From NCBI GenBank assembly GCA_964006375.1, contig OZ023265.1, positions 8,743,660-8,807,659 on the forward strand: 64,000 nucleotides of DNA, read 5' to 3'. Source of the stretch: Tillus elongatus. Taxonomy: Eukaryota; Arthropoda; Insecta; Coleoptera; Cleridae. Position numbers and translations under genes: made by a program. Positions 63,571 through 64,000 of this stretch are shown piece by piece (the stretch's first letter is position 1; each line of letters opens with the position of its first letter). The notes under the pieces are model-generated. The model worked only from the letters and a program-made list of their open reading frames with translations, was not told the origin of the DNA and ran no database searches.

Positions 63571-64000
63571 GATTGAAGATCCCCCAGTAAATCTTCGTAA
63601 AATGGTCGGGCTTGTTGTCTGTTGGTCTCTGCTTAGGACGAATGGCCTTTTTAATGTCCTAATTTTCGTACCAATTTTCTTGCAGGCTGTGTTTCAAATG
63701 CTTTATTTCAATGAAACAATTGATATTACTCTGTTGGCACGTGTTTAAATCACTGCTCGCTTCTGTCTTGAGTGGAGAGAGATTCAAGACACTCAGTAAA
63801 TCCTCGTAAGATGGTCGGGCTTGTTGTCTGTTGGTTTATGCTAAGGACAAATGGCCTTTCTAATGTCTTTATTTTGGTACCAATTTTCTTGCAGGCTGTG
63901 TTTCAAATGTTATATTTCAATGAAACAATTGATATTACTCTGTTGGCTCATGTTTAAATCACTGCTCGCTTCTGGCTTTAGTGGAGGGAGATTAAAGATC
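63571..64000. repeat. Tandem repeat, about 210-bp units, cut by the window edge
   Basis: Units begin at 63571 and 63781 (GATT.AAGA...CAGTAAATC.TCGTAA), and a third begins near 63990. Shared text includes TGGTCGGGCTTGTTGTCTG and TTTCTTGCAGGCTGTGTTTC. The ATGs and short ORFs in the units are not supported as genes. Confidence 0.85.

Overview
The window is AT-rich animal nuclear DNA, almost certainly from an insect. It has small exons with GT-AG introns, long repeat-filled introns and insect-type retrotransposons, mariners and foldback elements. I cannot fix the insect order from the sequence. About a dozen long (TA)n arrays and one 200-base N gap (1936-2135) are present, so assembly near the arrays may be imperfect.

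Host genes, left to right: (1) the last two exons of a mitochondrial carrier of the UCP5/BMCP type (+, 7396-7456 and 13794-14003); (2) a complete three-exon gene for ER membrane protein complex subunit 5 (MMGT1) (-, 19222-19696); (3) a complete nine-exon Serinc (TMS1) gene (-, 57557 down to 31196), whose exons join without a frame error into 460 codons plus stop; (4) an unrecognised small ORF just upstream of Serinc (-, about 57863-58156); (5) two internal exons of a succinate dehydrogenase iron-sulfur subunit gene (+, 58242-58402 and 61813-61956) that continues outside the window. These are ordinary housekeeping or membrane genes with no evident shared pathway.

Most of the rest is mobile DNA. 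It includes several families of non-LTR retrotransposons: RNase H-bearing I/R1-group copies at 7970-9712, 34400-35700, 40237-41657 and 46185-47985; CR1/jockey-type copies at 31775-33815, 45305-45990, 55040-56210 and 59510-61520; and shorter 3' relics. Tc1/mariner elements of at least four kinds are present, one bounded by TA with matching inverted repeats (43111-44393) and one with inverted repeats of about 300 bp flanked by (TA)n (10839-12712). There is also a hAT-type non-autonomous element nested in a dead retrotransposon (26546-27664), a nested foldback element with a 6-bp duplication in a Serinc intron (51600-53934), large multi-arm palindromes, and a very abundant unclassified repeat (family A here) that usually carries a (TA)n tract.

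The most striking item is inside an LTR-like element (37611-39150) in Serinc intron 6. Four hairpins share an 18-nt apical sequence but have different, self-complementary lower stems, and paired (compensating) base changes separate the duplicated copies. This looks like selected RNA or DNA structure and is not a motif I recognise. Other points worth checking are two tandem 12-8-12 palindromes resembling lox sites (24549-24630), a frame-neutral 39-nt Serinc microexon, and a retrotransposon family with telomere-like 3' ends and a probable deletion derivative that shares them.
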